From: JAAXGX01 sp965203565
GTDB taxonomy: Bacteria; Acidobacteriota; Vicinamibacteria; Vicinamibacterales; UBA8438
Reading direction: 5' to 3'
Assembly (NCBI GenBank): GCA_965203565.1
Contig: OZ241896.1
Span: 3,348,001-3,412,000, forward strand
Length of the DNA stretch: 64,000 bases
Both the position numbers and the translations under genes were made by a program. The notes under the pieces were generated by a model, which saw only the letters and a program-made list of their open reading frames with translations, did not search any database and had not been told where the DNA came from. Shown piece by piece: positions 44,994 through 54,027 of this stretch. How positions within the stretch are numbered: position 1 is the stretch's first letter; the number at the start of each line of letters is the position of its first letter.

Positions 44994-47396
44994 TCAGTCT
45001 TTTCGGAACGCCAGCGTCTTCAGATCCAGCGTCGAGTACGACGCCTCGCCCTCGACGATCCGGATGATCCGATCGACCGGCAGGTCGGAGAACGTCTGCG
45101 TCAGGCCGGTCGTCGGCCAGAAGATTTCGAGCCGATCGATCCGCTGCGCCTTCCCCAGCCCGATCGTCTGGCGCAGCGGGTTCGCCCCGAACGCGCCGCC
45201 GCTGTTCACGTGGCGGTGGATCGACCGCCGCGCGCCGTCCTCGACGACCTCGGCGCGGATGCGCGCCCCGATCGCCGATCGGTTCGACCGCACGCCGACC
45301 AGCTTCACCGTGATCCAGTGGTTTCCGAACCCCGGGTTCTCGTACAGCGCGTTGCCGAACCGGTCGCCCGGGAAGGCGCCCCCCATCTGCGCGAAGACGT
45401 CCTGGTCGCCGTCGTGGTCGAGGTCGGCGAACAGCACGCCGTGGCCTTTCTGGAGATGACCCATTCCGGCCGCGTACGTCACGTCCGAGAAACGCCGGCC
45501 GCCCCGGTTGCGGTACAGCACGCTCGGCATCAGGCTGTGGTACGGCGGGTAGCCGGTGCCGAGGTAGAAGTCGGGGTAGCCGTCGTTGTCGAGGTCGCCG
45601 AAGTTGGCGCCCATCGGGGCGTTCGGCTGCGCCAGCCCGAACCGCTCCGACGCCTCCTCGAACCGGCCGCCGCCGACGCCGCGGTACAGCCGCGCCAGCT
45701 CCACGTCGAGCGGGAAGCCGAGCGCGCCGGCGGCCAGATGCTCGACGCCGGCGTTGTAGGCGGCGACGTACAGGTCGAGCGCGCCGTCGTTGTCGACGTC
45801 CCAGAACCAGGCGGGGAAGCTCTCGATCGGCCGCGTGACGCCGAGGCGCCGCGCCTCGTCGACGAACCTCCCGTCGCCGGCGTTCCGGTACAGGCGGTTC
45901 CGGCCGCCGCTGTTCGAGACGTACAGGTCGGGCAGGCGGTCGCCGTCGTAGTCGCCCCAGATCACCGCCTTCGCGTACGCGTGGTTCATCACGCCGGCGC
46001 TGGCGGCGACGTCCGTGAACGTCCCGTCCCCGTCGTTCCGGAACAGCTGGTTGGGCGCGGTCAGCGTCGGCGAGGTCTCGTTGCCGACGTACAGGTCGAG
46101 GTCGCCGTCGTTGTCGTAGTCGGCCCAGGAGGCGGTCTGGGTCGGATAATGGACGTCGCCGAGGCCGGCGTCGAACGTCACGTCGGTGAACGTCCCGTCC
46201 CCGTTGTTCCGCAGCAGCGAGTTCGGATGTCGCCCGCGCTCGTGGAGCCAGGCGCCGCGCAGCACGAAGACGTCGACGGCGCCGTCGTTGTCGTAGTCGG
46301 CCTGGACGAGGTTCAGGCCGCCGTAGAGGCCGGTCAGCCCCGCCTCGTCCGTGCGCTCGGTGAACGTCCCGTCCCGATCGTTCCGGAACAGCCGGAGCTG
46401 CCCCTCCGTGTCCCAGGTGGAGACCATGACGTCGAGATAGCCGTCGTTGTCGAAGTCGTCGGCGACCGCCCCGCCGCACAGGTCGAACGTGTCGAGGCCG
46501 AGCGCCGGCGCGACGTTCTCGAAGCGGGGCGTCGGTTCGGCCGACTCGAACGTCCCGGGCGGGATCCGGTGCGCCTCCGGCACCTGATCCGGGTAGCTCC
46601 CGAGCGTCATGTGGGCGAGGTTGAGCAGCCACCGCGCCGCCAGGTGGATCGACGCCGCTTCCGCCTGCGCGGCCTGCGGCGCGGCCCGCACGGCCAGGTT
46701 CCGCGCCCGCACCCCGGCCGTCAGGTGCTCCGGCTTCGGCTCCGGCGTGCTCTCGACCACCTGCAGGAAGGCGTCCGCCGCCTGCCGGGAAGGGTCCCGC
46801 CGGCGGTGGAGGCCGTCGGCCCGCAGCGGCAGGATGCAGCTGTTCGCCGCCGTGGGATGCCGGGCGCAGTTCTGCGTCTCGCCGAGCCGCAGGTAGGCGA
46901 CGCCGAGGCGGTAGAGGGTGTGGACGCGCCGCGGATCGTCCTGCTCCCGCCGGGAGACGAGGGCGCGCGCCTGCCGGAACAGGCGGATCGCGGCGGCCTC
47001 GTCGCCGAGGCGCAGCTCTTCTTCAGCCAGCCGCATCGTCAGCCGCCACCGGTCGGATGCGGCGGCCGAAGCGGGCAGCGTCTCCAGCGCCGCGCGGAGC
47101 CGCCGGACCGGACCTTCGCCGATGTACGGATGCGCATCGGGCGCCCGGTCCGCCACCTGCCGAAGCGCCGCCAGCATCCGCTGGTGGCCGGCGGGCTGGT
47201 TGGCGGCGGGCGACGGCTCCGCCTGACGGGCGCGCGGCGCGGCGACGGCGAGCGCCGCGAGCGCGGCGGCGAACGCGGCCAGCCCGATCCCGGCGCGGCG
47301 TCCCCTCCCGAACCCGGGACGCCGGCGCGCCGCGCGCCCGGTCCGGCCGCGCCGTCCGCCGTCCGGCGCGTCAGCCCGCGGGGGCGGGCAGGTCAC
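44994..47396 (-). CDS. CRTAC1/ASPIC-UnbV secreted repeat protein
   Basis: An 800-residue exported protein starting at GTG 47396 with an Arg-rich n-region and a hydrophobic segment (GIGLAAFAAALAALAVAA). Residues 70-260 contain helical, TPR-like repeats. Five or more FG-GAP/VCBS-type calcium-binding units follow (DDFDNDGYLDVMVSTW, ADYDNDGAVDVFVLRG, ADYDNDGDLDLYVGNE, GDYDGDRLPDLYVSNS, GDLDNDGYPDFYLG). The C-terminal ASPIC/UnbV domain includes HWITVKLVGVRSNRSAIGAR. The gene overlaps the TPR lipoprotein upstream (GTGA). Probably a surface binding protein. Confidence 0.92.
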   Translation of the reverse strand: MTCPPPRADAPDGGRRGRTGRAARRRPGFGRGRRAGIGLAAFAAALAALAVAAPRARQAEPSPAANQPAGHQRMLAALRQVADRAPDAHPYIGEGPVRRLRAALETLPASAAASDRWRLTMRLAEEELRLGDEAAAIRLFRQARALVSRREQDDPRRVHTLYRLGVAYLRLGETQNCARHPTAANSCILPLRADGLHRRRDPSRQAADAFLQVVESTPEPKPEHLTAGVRARNLAVRAAPQAAQAEAASIHLAARWLLNLAHMTLGSYPDQVPEAHRIPPGTFESAEPTPRFENVAPALGLDTFDLCGGAVADDFDNDGYLDVMVSTWDTEGQLRLFRNDRDGTFTERTDEAGLTGLYGGLNLVQADYDNDGAVDVFVLRGAWLHERGRHPNSLLRNNGDGTFTDVTFDAGLGDVHYPTQTASWADYDNDGDLDLYVGNETSPTLTAPNQLFRNDGDGTFTDVAASAGVMNHAYAKAVIWGDYDGDRLPDLYVSNSGGRNRLYRNAGDGRFVDEARRLGVTRPIESFPAWFWDVDNDGALDLYVAAYNAGVEHLAAGALGFPLDVELARLYRGVGGGRFEEASERFGLAQPNAPMGANFGDLDNDGYPDFYLGTGYPPYHSLMPSVLYRNRGGRRFSDVTYAAGMGHLQKGHGVLFADLDHDGDQDVFAQMGGAFPGDRFGNALYENPGFGNHWITVKLVGVRSNRSAIGARIRAEVVEDGARRSIHRHVNSGGAFGANPLRQTIGLGKAQRIDRLEIFWPTTGLTQTFSDLPVDRIIRIVEGEASYSTLDLKTLAFRKD

Positions 47397-49084
47397 GGCA
47401 GTTCACCCTCGCGCCACGGCGTCCGGCACGGCTCGCCCGCCTCGTACAGCCGGAGGTTCGCGGCCATCCGTTTCGCGAGCTCCGGCGGCGCCGCGGCGAT
47501 CGCCTCGCGCTGCACGGCGGCGGCTTCCTCGTGGCGTCCGATCTCGGCGAGCGTCATCGCCAGGGTCTCGCCCAGGTCGATGCGCTGCTGCTGGTCCGTG
47601 AGCCGGTCCAGCACCGCCATCGCCCGGTCGCCGTCGCGCGCCCGGCCGTCCGGCGCCGCCGCCAGCACGCGGGCCAGGGCGAGCGGGAACCCCGGCGCGC
47701 CGGGATGCCGCTCCATCCCGCCGGCCAGCCGGTCGCGGGCCTCCGCCCAGCGTCCGAGCGCGACGAGGACCATCGCGTAACCGAACGGCGCCTCGAACCT
47801 GTCCGGATCGATCGTCATGATCCGCTCGTACTGCGCGACGGCGTCGTCGGTGCGGCCGGCCAGCCGCAGGAGCCGGGCCAGCCGGAGACGCGCCTCGATG
47901 TGGTCCGCGTCGCGCCGCACGGCGGACGTGTACCGGGCCAGCGCCTGAAGCGGCCGGCCGTCCTCCTCCAGCAGGAGGCCGAGACGGTAATGCGCCGGGG
48001 CGAACTCCGGCGACCGCCGCACGATCTCCTGGAGCTGCGCCCGGCTCCCGTCCCGGTCGCCCGCGAGGGCGAGCGCCGCGGCCAGCCGATGGCGCAGCGC
48101 CGGATCGTCGGGCCGCAGGTCGACCCCGTCCCGAAAATGTCCGGCCGCGCGCGCGTAGTCGCCGCGGCCGAACGCGCGGGCGCCGCGGCGCTCGTACGCC
48201 GCCGCGCTGCGCACCAGCCGTTCGACCCGCTCCATCAACGGATCGACCGGCTGGATGGCCGCGCCGGCGTCCGCGGCGCCGCGGCCGGCCAGCTGCAGGA
48301 TCCGGAAGCTCGCATCGGCCCGCTCGGCGTCGCCGAGGCGCCGGTACGCCGCTTCGAGCGCCGCGTGGACCGCCGCGGCGTCGGGGTTGAGCTCCCGCGC
48401 CGCCTCCAGGTGGCTCACCGCACGGAAGTAGTCGTCCCGCGCCAGCGCGACGCGGCCGAGGGCGAACGTGGCGGCCAGCGAGTCGGGCTTCAGCGCCAGC
48501 GCATATTCCAGGAGCGGCCGGGCGGCGGCGGGGTCGCCGGTCTCCAGATGCATCTCGGCCAGCCAGATCAGCGTCGGCGCGTCGTCCGGCCGCAGCTTGC
48601 GGGCCTGCTCGAACCGCGCCGCCGCTTCGTCCGGCGCGCCGCGGGCCCGGGCGGCGTGCCCGAGGTAGTACGGCCACCGCCGGTCGCGCGGCGCCAGCGC
48701 CCGGGCGTTGCGCAGCGACGCCTCCGCTTCGTCGGCGTACCCGGCGGCCAGCAGCAGCATCCCCAGCGCGCCGTACGCCTCGCCGCGCGCGCGGGGCGCG
48801 GCGGCCGGGTCGTCCGCCACCGCCATCGACGCGGCGTACTGCGTGCGGATCTGCGCTCGTACCGTCTCGGACTCGGTGCGCCGGGACAGGTCGGGCAGCG
48901 CGACCGGCTGCACCGCCGGCGTTTCCTGCATAGCCGGCGCCGGTGGATCGGCCGCCTGGTCCGCGGAAGTCGCCGGAGCGGGACCGTCCGGCGCGCAGCC
49001 GGACGCCGCGGCGAGGCAGGCGGCGCCCGCGACGATACGCGCGGCCGCCGCAATACGCGCAGCGGGTGGCTGTCTCCCGGCCAT
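47393..49084 (-). CDS. TPR lipoprotein
   Basis: A 563-residue lipoprotein from ATG 49084: MAGRQPPAARIAAAARIVAG and a lipobox ending AAASGC near residue 30. Ten or more tetratricopeptide repeats occupy the rest (GEAYGALGMLLLAAGYADEA, WLAEMHLETGDPAAARPLLE, RLGLLLEEDGRPLQALARYT). The stop overlaps the CRTAC1 gene, so the two are made together; paired TPR and CRTAC1 genes are frequent in Acidobacteriota. A frame extending to 49300 has no signal peptide in the right place. Confidence 0.88.
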   Translation of the reverse strand: MAGRQPPAARIAAAARIVAGAACLAAASGCAPDGPAPATSADQAADPPAPAMQETPAVQPVALPDLSRRTESETVRAQIRTQYAASMAVADDPAAAPRARGEAYGALGMLLLAAGYADEAEASLRNARALAPRDRRWPYYLGHAARARGAPDEAAARFEQARKLRPDDAPTLIWLAEMHLETGDPAAARPLLEYALALKPDSLAATFALGRVALARDDYFRAVSHLEAARELNPDAAAVHAALEAAYRRLGDAERADASFRILQLAGRGAADAGAAIQPVDPLMERVERLVRSAAAYERRGARAFGRGDYARAAGHFRDGVDLRPDDPALRHRLAAALALAGDRDGSRAQLQEIVRRSPEFAPAHYRLGLLLEEDGRPLQALARYTSAVRRDADHIEARLRLARLLRLAGRTDDAVAQYERIMTIDPDRFEAPFGYAMVLVALGRWAEARDRLAGGMERHPGAPGFPLALARVLAAAPDGRARDGDRAMAVLDRLTDQQQRIDLGETLAMTLAEIGRHEEAAAVQREAIAAAPPELAKRMAANLRLYEAGEPCRTPWREGELP

Positions 49085-49091
49085 CCGGCCT

Positions 49092-49100
49092 ATGATAGCG
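49092..49100 (-). promoter_or_regulatory. Probable -10 for the TPR/CRTAC1 operon
   Basis: The minus strand reads CGCTATCAT just upstream of ATG 49084, giving a TATCAT box and a very short leader. It resembles the other -10-like elements here. Inference. Confidence 0.35.
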
Positions 49101-49303
49101 GTATCGGTCCGCGGCGGCGGCCCGGCGGCGGCGGCGGCGACGAGCACGTACGACGAGGCGCGTTGGTTGTACGCGAAGGAGTGAAGGGAAAAAGACAAGG
49201 GCGTGAGGGGCCGCCCTCCAGGACACACCGCGGCTATTGGGCCCCACCCCAGCCGCCAAGTGATTGCAGCGACTCTACCACCTTCGCCGCCTCCGCGCAA
49301 CCC

Positions 49304-49313
49304 GCGCTATGAT
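49304..49313 (+). promoter_or_regulatory. Probable -10 for the epoxide hydrolase gene
   Basis: GCGCTATGAT gives a TATGAT box. It stands before the inserted 159-bp element, which separates it from the coding start at 49550, so transcripts would carry the element in their leader. Inference. Confidence 0.35.
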
Positions 49314-49344
49314 GGATCCAGGCGTCGCCGCCGGCGCCGCTTGG

Positions 49345-49502
49345 CGGCCCGTGGCGGAGGTCCCCGCTGCATTCGAGCGGCGATGCATCCCGCCTGACGG
49401 CGTTGTTCGTCGGTTGCGTATGCCCAATATGCGCCCTCCTCACGCCTTGTCAGCCGGGCGCCTCACCGCGCTCGGCGCCCCGCGGGGTTCCACCACGGGC
49501 TG
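49345..49502 (+). mobile_element. MITE-like element, full copy without clear duplication
   Basis: A 158-base copy in the same orientation as that at 43616. The left end is CGGCCCGTGG (one change) and several internal changes, such as CAGCCGGGCG for CAGGCGGGCG, mark it as somewhat diverged. The four flanking bases differ (TTGG and CCGG), so any target duplication has decayed or recombination has occurred. Confidence 0.82.
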
Positions 49503-49549
49503 CCGGGTCGTCTGGAGCGCGGGATGGCATCGTCGCTGAGAGACGCGGG

Positions 49550-50857
49550 ATGAACGGGCAGGTCGCCGGGCCGGGACGCCGAACGACGGGACGCCGAACG
49601 ATCGAGGCGGCTTGGCGCGCCGCCGCGTTCGCGGCGCTGGCGGCGGCCGGCGCGTGCGGCGGCTCCGCCGAGCCGGGAAGCCCGGAACGCGCGGCCGGCG
49701 CAGCGATAGAGCCCTTCACCATCGCCGTGCCCGACGCCGTGCTCGACGACCTGCATCGCCGCCTGTCGCGGGCGCGGTATCCGGACGAGATCGCAGGTTC
49801 GGGATGGACGTACGGCGTCCCGCGCAGCTACCTGCAGGAGCTGGCCGCGTATTGGCGCGACGAGTTCGACTGGCGGGAGCAGGAGCGGCGGCTCAACCGG
49901 TTCGACCAGTACGTCACCGAGATCGACGGCTTGGACGTCCACTTCGTCCATCAGCGCGCGGCGCAGCCCGACGCCCTTCCCCTGATCGTCGTCCACGGCT
50001 GGCCCAGCTCGTTCATGCAGTTCCACAAGGTGATCGAGCCGCTGACCGACCCGGCGGCCCACGGCGGCCGGGCGGAGGACGCGTTCCACCTGGTCGCGCC
50101 GTCGATTCCGGGGTACGGGTTCTCGGACAAGCCGCGCGAGCGCGGGTACGGCCCGGCGCAGATGGGCGACGTCTTCATCAAGCTGATGGCGCGGCTGGGT
50201 TATGCCGAATACGGCGTGCAGGGGGGCGACTGGGGCGCGCCGATCATCGCCCACATGGCCCGAGCCGACGCCGGGCGCGTCGTCGGGATGCACACCGAGA
50301 CGTGCCGCGCGGGTCCGCCCGAAGGCGTCGAGGACCCGACGGCGGGCGTCCCGCCCGAGGAGATCGAGCGGATGCGCGGCCGGCAGGCGTTCTTCTCGGA
50401 CGAGGAACGCGGGTACATCGCCATCCAGAGCTCGAAGCCGCAGACGCTCGGCTACGCCCTCAACGACTCCCCCGTCGGGCAGGCGGCCTGGATCGTCGAG
50501 AAGTTCCGCGCCTGGAGCGATGTGGACGGCGACGTGGAAAGCAAGTTCACGAAGGACGAGCTGCTGACCAACGTCATGATCTACTGGGTGACGCAGACCG
50601 CCGCGTCGTCGTCCCGTCTCTACTACGAAAGCCCGCTCCGGCGCGCGGCCGGCGGGGGCGCCGCCGGGCGTATCGAGGTCCCGACCGGCTGCGCGTCGTA
50701 CCCGGAGGACGTCGGGTTCACGCCGCGCCGGTGGAACGAGGCGATCTACAACGTGACCCGCTTCAGCCTCCTGCCGCGGGGCGGGCATTTCGCCGCGCTG
50801 GAGGAGCCCGAGCTCTACCTCGACGAGGTGCGGAAGTTCTTCCGCGGCCTGCGGTAG
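49550..50857 (+). CDS. Epoxide hydrolase-family lipoprotein
   Basis: A 435-residue exported alpha/beta hydrolase of the microsomal epoxide hydrolase type. ATG 49550 starts a signal with lipobox AAGAC near residue 36. The EHN N-terminal domain follows (FTIAVPDAVLDDLHRRLSRA, WTYGVPRSYLQELAAYW). The oxyanion motif is VVHGWPSSFMQF, the nucleophile aspartate lies in VQGGDWGAPII, and the histidine in LPRGGHFAALEEPE. True epoxide turnover is not proven. The frame upstream passes through the mobile element and is rejected as coding. Confidence 0.9.
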   Translation: MNGQVAGPGRRTTGRRTIEAAWRAAAFAALAAAGACGGSAEPGSPERAAGAAIEPFTIAVPDAVLDDLHRRLSRARYPDEIAGSGWTYGVPRSYLQELAAYWRDEFDWREQERRLNRFDQYVTEIDGLDVHFVHQRAAQPDALPLIVVHGWPSSFMQFHKVIEPLTDPAAHGGRAEDAFHLVAPSIPGYGFSDKPRERGYGPAQMGDVFIKLMARLGYAEYGVQGGDWGAPIIAHMARADAGRVVGMHTETCRAGPPEGVEDPTAGVPPEEIERMRGRQAFFSDEERGYIAIQSSKPQTLGYALNDSPVGQAAWIVEKFRAWSDVDGDVESKFTKDELLTNVMIYWVTQTAASSSRLYYESPLRRAAGGGAAGRIEVPTGCASYPEDVGFTPRRWNEAIYNVTRFSLLPRGGHFAALEEPELYLDEVRKFFRGLR

Positions 50858-50866
50858 CAAGCTGGC

Positions 50867-50872
50867 TATAAT
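50867..50872 (+). promoter_or_regulatory. Consensus TATAAT -10 element
   Basis: A perfect TATAAT preceded by TGGC (extended -10-like) begins 9 bases after the epoxide hydrolase stop and 41 bases before ATG 50908. The leader carries GAGGAGG as ribosome-binding site. No good -35 is visible. Confidence 0.5.
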
Positions 50873-50907
50873 GCCCGCACGGAGCGGATCTGACGAGGAG
50901 GACGCAG

Positions 50908-51906
50908 ATGGGTTGTCGAGCGATTGCGCACGGACTCCGCGCCGGCGCCGCCGCGGCGGCGCTCGCGTGGCTCGCGGCCGCGCCGGCGGCCGGCCAGGCG
51001 CCCGCGGCCGGCGGGTCGGGCGGCGCGGCGAACGACTGGTCCGTCCCGCGGACGCCGTGGGGCCATCCGGACCTTCAGGGGGTCTGGACGACCGACGACG
51101 AGATCTCGGTGCCGGTCGAGCGGCCCGAGGATCTGGGTGAGCGGGCGACACTGACCGAGGAGGAGATCGCCTCCCGGACCGCGACCCGGGAGGCGGGCCT
51201 CGTGCGTGGATCGGGACAGACCGGCGACGGTCCCCCGCACTGGTACGAGGCGGCCGCGGACGCGTCCACCCGGACGTCGTTCATCGTGGACCCGCCGAAC
51301 GGCCGGATCCCCCCGTTCACCGCCGCCGGCCGGCGGCGGTGGGAGAACCGCAACCGCGGGAGCGGCGGCGGCGGGCCGTTCAACGGCCCGGAGGATCTCG
51401 ACCTGCGCGACCGGTGCATCACGCGCGGACTGCCGAACACCTACTTCCCGAGCGCCTACAACAACGGCTTCCAGATAGTGCAGCACCCGGAGCACGTGGC
51501 GATCCTCTACGAACGGCTCCACGAGCACCGTCTGATCCCGCTCGACGGACGCCCGCATCTCCCGTCGTCCGTCCGCCAGTGGTTCGGCGACTCGCGCGGG
51601 CGCTGGGAGGGCGACGCCCTGGTGGTCGAGACGACCAACTTCGGCGAGGACGTCAACTTCCGGGGCTCGACGGCCGGCCTGCATCTCGTCGAGCGGTTCA
51701 CGCGAATCGACGAGGAGACGGTCCGGGTCGAGTTCACGGTCAGCGATCCGTCGACCTGGACCGGCGACTGGACGGTGGTGGCGCACGGCAAGCACGATCC
51801 GAGCTACTGGCAGATCTTCGAGTACGCCTGCCACGAAGCGAACTACGGCATGTTCAACATCCTGAGCGGCGCCCGCGCGGACGAGGCGAAGGCGGCGGAG
51901 CGCTGA
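50908..51906 (+). CDS. Secreted protein of unknown function, acidobacterial type
   Basis: A 332-residue exported protein with signal AGAAAAALAWLAAAPAAGQA. The mature part has TPWGHPDLQGVWTTDDEISV, an EEIASRTATREAG stretch, SFIVDPPNGRIPPFTAAG, QIVQHPEHVAILYE, WFGDSRGRWEGDALVVETTN and a cysteine-containing FEYACHEANYGMFNIL. This arrangement is found in many paralogues of Acidobacteriota and related groups, with no assigned activity. Good ribosome-binding site GAGGAGG. The next gene follows after 28 bases. Confidence 0.75.
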   Translation: MGCRAIAHGLRAGAAAAALAWLAAAPAAGQAPAAGGSGGAANDWSVPRTPWGHPDLQGVWTTDDEISVPVERPEDLGERATLTEEEIASRTATREAGLVRGSGQTGDGPPHWYEAAADASTRTSFIVDPPNGRIPPFTAAGRRRWENRNRGSGGGGPFNGPEDLDLRDRCITRGLPNTYFPSAYNNGFQIVQHPEHVAILYERLHEHRLIPLDGRPHLPSSVRQWFGDSRGRWEGDALVVETTNFGEDVNFRGSTAGLHLVERFTRIDEETVRVEFTVSDPSTWTGDWTVVAHGKHDPSYWQIFEYACHEANYGMFNILSGARADEAKAAER

Positions 51907-51934
51907 TCGAAGCAGGACGCGGGGCCGGCCGATC

Positions 51935-52795
51935 GTGACCACCGTGCGAGCCGGCGGCGCGGGCGCGCTCCTCGCGGCCGGCGCGCTGCTCTCGGCGCAG
52001 GCCGGGCCGCCGATCATCGACAGCCAGTTGCGGCACGCCCGGGGCCAGGCCGTCGTCCCGATCTACGAAGGGTGGTACGAGGACGCCGCCGGCCGGATGC
52101 ACGCCAGCTTCGGCTACGTCAACCTGAACCTCGAAGAGAAGCTCGACGTCCCGACAGGACCCGACAACGCGGTGGCGCCCGGCCCCGCCGACCGGGGCCA
52201 GCCGACGCACTTCCTGCCGGGACATCACAAGGGGGTCTTCGCCGTGCGGCTGCCGCCGGACCGGCCGCCTGCGGAGATCACCTGGACGCTCCGCATCCGG
52301 GGGCGGACGACCTCTATCCCGTCGAACCTCGGCCCCCTCTACCAGGTGGAAGGATTGGTGACGAGCGGCGGCCCGTTCCCCGGGAACACGCCGCCGGTGC
52401 TGCGTTTCCGAGGCGAGGAGGCTTCGGCGCAGGGGCCGTACGGCCTGACGATGCCCGGCGTGATCGAAACCTCGGCCGGCGCCGCCGCGCCGCTCGACGT
52501 CCGGGTCTCGGACGACGGGCTGCCGGGAGACCTGTCCCCGCTGATCGTGCGGTCGTTGCAGAGCGGCCAGCGGCAGCGGCGGGGGCGGCGGCTCTCGGTG
52601 ACGTGGAGCAAGCACCGGGGCGCCGGCGAGGTGCGTTTCGCCGATCCGTCGCCCCCGATAGAGAACGGCGCGGCGCGCACGACGGTAGTCTTCGCGGACC
52701 CGGGCGAGTACGTGCTGCGGGCGCTCGCATCCGACGGGTCCGGCATGAACGGATGCTGCTGGACGAACGGGTACGTCCGGGCGCGCGTGCGGTAG
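51935..52795 (+). CDS. Secreted hypothetical protein
   Basis: A 286-residue exported protein from GTG 51935 (signal GGAGALLAAGALLSAQAG). It contains VVPIYEGWYEDAAGRMHASF, FLPGHHKGVFAVRLP, an Ig-like domain (PLDVRVSDDGLPGDLSPLIV, VTWSKHRGAGEVRFADPSPP, TTVVFADPGEYVLRALASDG) and a Cys-Cys end GMNGCCWTNGYVRARVR. The last 65 bases of the gene occur again at 60036-60100. No family name recognised. Probably co-transcribed with the upstream gene. Confidence 0.7.
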   Translation: MTTVRAGGAGALLAAGALLSAQAGPPIIDSQLRHARGQAVVPIYEGWYEDAAGRMHASFGYVNLNLEEKLDVPTGPDNAVAPGPADRGQPTHFLPGHHKGVFAVRLPPDRPPAEITWTLRIRGRTTSIPSNLGPLYQVEGLVTSGGPFPGNTPPVLRFRGEEASAQGPYGLTMPGVIETSAGAAAPLDVRVSDDGLPGDLSPLIVRSLQSGQRQRRGRRLSVTWSKHRGAGEVRFADPSPPIENGAARTTVVFADPGEYVLRALASDGSGMNGCCWTNGYVRARVR

Positions 52796-52798
52796 GCG
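52734..52798 (+). repeat. 65-bp repeat, copy 1 (gene end)
   Basis: The final coding bases and stop of the hypothetical gene are repeated at 60036-60100 with two differences, one of which turns TAG into CAG. This copy is the intact one. Confidence 0.85.
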
Positions 52799-53051
52799 CC
52801 CCATCGCGATGTGTTCAGCGTCAACTACTTTGGCCGCTTGGCGACAATTATTTTGGCCGGTTCAGATCGACATGGATCGCGATCAACAGCAGTAGCGCCT
52901 GTGGACCGTGTGGGCGGCGCTTGCGCCGTCCAAAGCGGGGTGGGAAACGCGCTGTCCCGGCGACGCAACCCGGCACGACGGCCCGCGCGCGTTTTCCATG
53001 CCGCTGGCGCGGTCCACAGGCTGCTCGGCTCGCGGACACCGTCCGGGGCGT

Positions 53052-54027
53052 TCACGCGGCCGGGCGGCGGCGGTTTCGGGGCAGCAGCGGGCCGGGGGCG
53101 CGTCCGCGGGGCACGGTCGGCGGCGGCGTCTTGCGGCCGGACCGGTCCGTTCGGAAGCTCGGCACGTCGAACTCGAGCACGACGGCGTGGTGCGCCAGAC
53201 GGTCGATCGCTGCGGCCGTGGCCATCTGGTCGCGGAAGATCCGGTCCCACTGGCTGAAGACCAGGTTGCTGGTCACCATCACCGAGCGGCGTTCGTACCG
53301 CTCGGCCAGCAGGGTGAACAACACCTCGGCCTCGTCCGAGCTCTGCTGTACGTAGCCGAGGTCGTCGAGCAGGATGACCTCGAAGAGGTCGAGCTTGCGG
53401 AGGGCGCGGGGCAGGTCGAGGTCGCGTTTCGCGCCGAGCAGTTCCTGGACCAGGGCATAGCAGCCCGTGGTGGAATCCCCGCGTCGCACCGAGAGCGGTG
53501 AGGCGCCCGCCTGACAAGGCGTGAGGAGGGCGCATATTGGGCATACGCAACCGACGAACAACGCCGTCAGGCGGGATGCATCGCCGCTCGAATGCAGCGG
53601 GGACTTTCGCCACGGGCTGATAGGCGGGCGCGCACAGCACGCTGCGGCCGGCCTCGACCAGGGCATGCCCGACGGCGCACAGCGCGTGGCTCTTGCCCAC
53701 GCCCGGCAGACCGAACGCCAGCACGTTCGTCGCCGTCTCGAGGAACGCCCCGGCGGCCAGCGTCTCGAGTTGCTGCACGACCGGCCCCGGCAGGCGGCCG
53801 GTGTCGAGCGTCGCGAACGTCTTGCCGGGCGGCAGCCGCGCCGCGCGGCGCAACCGCGCGATCCGGCGCTGACGGCGTGCGTCGGCTTCCGCCTCGAACA
53901 CCTCGAGCAGCGCCGGCAACGCCGCATGGTGGCCGGCCTGCGTCAGCCGGGGGACGAGTTCCTCGGCCGCCGTCGTCAGGCCGAACCGTGTCAGCAGCGT
54001 CGTCACCTGCGTGCTCGACGCCGTCAT
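53052..54027 (-). pseudogene. istB: IS21 helper ATPase IstB, split by MITE-like element
   Basis: The transposition helper ATPase. The N-terminal half has VLAFGLPGVGKSHALCAVG (Walker A). Reading stops being IstB-like at CAPAY, where the 159-bp element plus a 4-base duplication (163 bases) enters. The second half resumes in another frame with ALVQELLGAKRDLDLPRALR, the Walker B region VILLDDLGYVQQSSDEAEVL and SNLVFSQWDRIF. Removing the insert restores CAPAYALVQELL exactly. The start overlaps the istA stop (ATGA). The C-terminal tail is Arg/Pro-rich. Confidence 0.9.
53461..53619 (-). mobile_element. MITE-like element inserted in istB, ATAG duplication
   Basis: A full 159-base copy in the orientation opposite to that at 43616, flanked by ATAG at 53457-53460 and 53620-53623. 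The target is an intact-looking IS21 istB gene, so this copy inserted after that IS. Its sequence is nearly identical to the copy at 43616, indicating recent movement. Confidence 0.92.

Larger units (their letters stand above)
49085..49549. other. Divergent intergenic region interrupted by mobile element
   Basis: About 465 bases between the TPR lipoprotein and the epoxide hydrolase without a supported gene. It contains a CGG-rich tract (49110-49140), a probable plus-strand promoter (49304-49313) and a full copy of the 159-bp element (49345-49502). Nothing else is recognisable. Confidence 0.6.
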
